5,515 nt of DNA from positions 1-5,515 of the forward strand of contig JBAVXA010000126.1 of assembly GCA_049698095.1 (NCBI GenBank), read 5' to 3'. A model generated the notes under the pieces. It saw only the letters and a program-made list of their open reading frames with translations, did no database searches and had not been told where the DNA came from. The translations under genes and the position numbers were made by a program. Position 1 is the first letter of the stretch. The number at the start of each line of letters is the position of its first letter. Positions 4,131-5,515 of this stretch are shown here, in pieces. Origin of the DNA: JBEEJL01 sp049698095 (GTDB taxonomy: Bacteria; Pseudomonadota; Gammaproteobacteria; Burkholderiales; JBEEJL01).

Positions 4131-5515
4131 ATGACTCAGCCCTATCAAGCGTCGCTTTGCTGGTTCCGCCGCGACCTGCGAAGCTATGACCACGCGGCCC
4201 TGCATCTCGCATTGACGCAATCGCGCATCGTGCACTGCGTATTTGTTTTCGACACGCAGATTCTGGATAAGCTCCGGCATAAAGCGGACCGTCGCGTCGA
4301 ATTTATCTGGCACAGCATTGTTGAATTGCAGAGATCGCTGGAAAAAATGGGTGGCGGGCTGATCGTGCTGCATGGCGACGCCACAAAAGAAATTCCCCGC
4401 ATTGCGCGTGCATTGGGCGTCAACGCGGTGTTCGCCAACCATGATTACGAGCCGCAGGCGATCGCACGGGATGACGCCGTCGCGCTGGCGTTACGCGAGA
4501 GCGGGATCGAATTTAACCCCATTAAAGACCAGGTGGTTCTGGAGAAATACGAAGTGCTGACGCAGGCAGGCAAACCGTTTACCGTTTTCACGCCGTACAA
4601 GAATGCGTGGCTGAAACGACTGACCGACGACGACGTGGCGGCATATGAAATCGAAAAATTCAAACAGCATTTCGCGCGGCCGAATCAAACTGGCATGCCG
4701 ACGCTGGCGCAAATGGGCTTCGAAAAGACCAATATAATCAATTACTTAAAATGTGGCATGAGCGGGGCGCAGGAACTGCTTGGCGATTTTCTCGGCCGCA
4801 TCGACCAATACAAGGACGCGCGCGATTTTCCTTCCATGCGCGGGGTGTCGTATCTGTCGGTGCATCTGCGCTTCGGCACTATTTCGATTCGCGAACTGGT
4901 GCGCGCTGCGCGTGCCATCAGCGGGCGCGGCGGCGAATGCTGGCTGTCGGAATTGATCTGGCGCGAATTCTATTTCAATATTCTGCATCATTTCCCCCAC
5001 GTAACCGAACGCGCGTTCCGCCCAGAATACGATGCAGTCAAATGGGAAAACGATTCCGCATTATTTCGCGCATGGTGCGACGGCAGAACCGGTTATCCGA
5101 TTGTCGACGCAGCGATGCGCCAGATTAACCAGACCGGCTACATGCATAACCGGCTGCGTATGATCGTCGCGAGTTTTCTGACCAAGGATTTGCACATAGA
5201 CTGGCGCTGGGGCGAAAAATATTTCGCCGACCATCTGAACGATTTCGACCTGGCGGCCAACAATGGCGGGTGGCAATGGGCAGCCTCCACTGGCTGCGAC
5301 GCGCAACCCTATTTCCGGATTTTTAATCCGATCACGCAGTCGGAACGGTTCGATGCCGAAGGAAAATTCATTCGCAAATATATTCCCGAGCTGTTGAATT
5401 GCGACAACAAACATATTCATGCGCCGTGGCTGATGACACCTCTGGAGCAGCAGGCCTCCGGCACCGTTATCGGAAAAGACTACCCGGCGCCGATTGTCGA
5501 TCACGCGACTGCACG
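4131..5515 (+). CDS. phr: Class I CPD photolyase (deoxyribodipyrimidine photo-lyase), 3' end cut by window
   Basis: The frame is open from the ATG at 4131 to the right edge (461 codons plus 2 bases) with no stop; by comparison with the roughly 472-residue E. coli enzyme only about 10-25 codons are missing. The protein repairs UV-induced cyclobutane pyrimidine dimers using FADH- and light. The N-terminal alpha/beta antenna domain (about 6-130) opens with WFRRDLRSYDHAAL (11-24) and has NHDYEP (103-108), whose Glu107 aligns with a folate-contacting Glu of the E. coli enzyme. The FAD domain (about 200-461) has WLSELIWREFY (271-281), GYPIVDAAMRQ (321-331), GYMHNRLRM (336-344) and DLAANNGGWQWAASTG (373-388). 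The electron-transfer tryptophan triad W305-W358-W381 has the same spacing as E. coli W306-W359-W382, and Trp277 aligns with the dimer-contacting Trp277. These support a repair photolyase rather than a signalling cryptochrome. It is divergent from algH across a 66-base gap and I see no sign of horizontal transfer. Confidence 0.95.
   Translation, partial: MTQPYQASLCWFRRDLRSYDHAALHLALTQSRIVHCVFVFDTQILDKLRHKADRRVEFIWHSIVELQRSLEKMGGGLIVLHGDATKEIPRIARALGVNAVFANHDYEPQAIARDDAVALALRESGIEFNPIKDQVVLEKYEVLTQAGKPFTVFTPYKNAWLKRLTDDDVAAYEIEKFKQHFARPNQTGMPTLAQMGFEKTNIINYLKCGMSGAQELLGDFLGRIDQYKDARDFPSMRGVSYLSVHLRFGTISIRELVRAARAISGRGGECWLSELIWREFYFNILHHFPHVTERAFRPEYDAVKWENDSALFRAWCDGRTGYPIVDAAMRQINQTGYMHNRLRMIVASFLTKDLHIDWRWGEKYFADHLNDFDLAANNGGWQWAASTGCDAQPYFRIFNPITQSERFDAEGKFIRKYIPELLNCDNKHIHAPWLMTPLEQQASGTVIGKDYPAPIVDHATA

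Noticed and set aside
5061..5504. A 147-codon minus-strand open frame opposite the FAD domain of the photolyase
   Set aside because: The plus strand here encodes invariant photolyase motifs, so the opposite frame is a shadow.
4131..5515. Annotation as a cryptochrome or (6-4) photolyase
   Set aside because: The close match to E. coli CPD photolyase motifs, including Trp277 and the equally spaced tryptophan triad, favours class I CPD repair.

Overview
The window looks like an ordinary stretch of proteobacterial chromosome, most likely betaproteobacterial. This rests on remembered family signatures: the oligopeptidase A N-terminus (MNPLLDFSGLPRF), the photolyase N-terminus (WFRRDLR followed by DHAAL) and the gene order algH-ruvX-pyrR-pyrB-pyrC'. 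The same order occurs in pseudomonads, so a gammaproteobacterium is not excluded. Base composition is moderately GC-rich. I see no tRNA, rRNA, CRISPR array, insertion sequence or prophage signal. Coding sequence fills nearly everything, and no gap exceeds about 100 bases.

Layout from left to right. Positions 1-134 (minus) hold the first 44 codons of prlC/opdA, which runs off the left edge. Positions 135-233 hold the prlC promoter region and a probable terminator for the operon to its right. Positions 234-4064 (minus; read from right to left) form one tightly packed block: algH (yqgE), ruvX (yqgF), pyrR, pyrB and pyrC'. Junctions are a 1-nt overlap (algH/ruvX), 13 nt (ruvX/pyrR), 64 AT-rich nt with a possible internal promoter (pyrR/pyrB) and 2 nt (pyrB/pyrC'). 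Positions 4065-4130 are a divergent promoter region. From 4131 to the right edge (plus) lies a class I CPD photolyase gene, phr, missing only its last codons.

How the genes fit together: PyrB makes N-carbamoyl-aspartate, the committed step of pyrimidine synthesis. The adjacent dihydroorotase homologue has lost nearly all metal ligands and is best read as the non-catalytic PyrC' partner that assembles with PyrB, so the working dihydroorotase must be encoded elsewhere. PyrR is a uracil phosphoribosyltransferase-family protein and putative pyrimidine regulator, but no PyrR-type RNA attenuator is visible upstream of pyrB. RuvX (rRNA maturation/Holliday-junction nuclease fold) and AlgH are housekeeping co-travellers. 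The photolyase is divergently transcribed and not part of the pyrimidine operon.

I found no undescribed system. The points most worth a second look are the inactive PyrC' active site, the overlapping divergent promoters between algH and phr, the terminator/promoter overlap next to prlC, and the short pyrR-pyrB gap.
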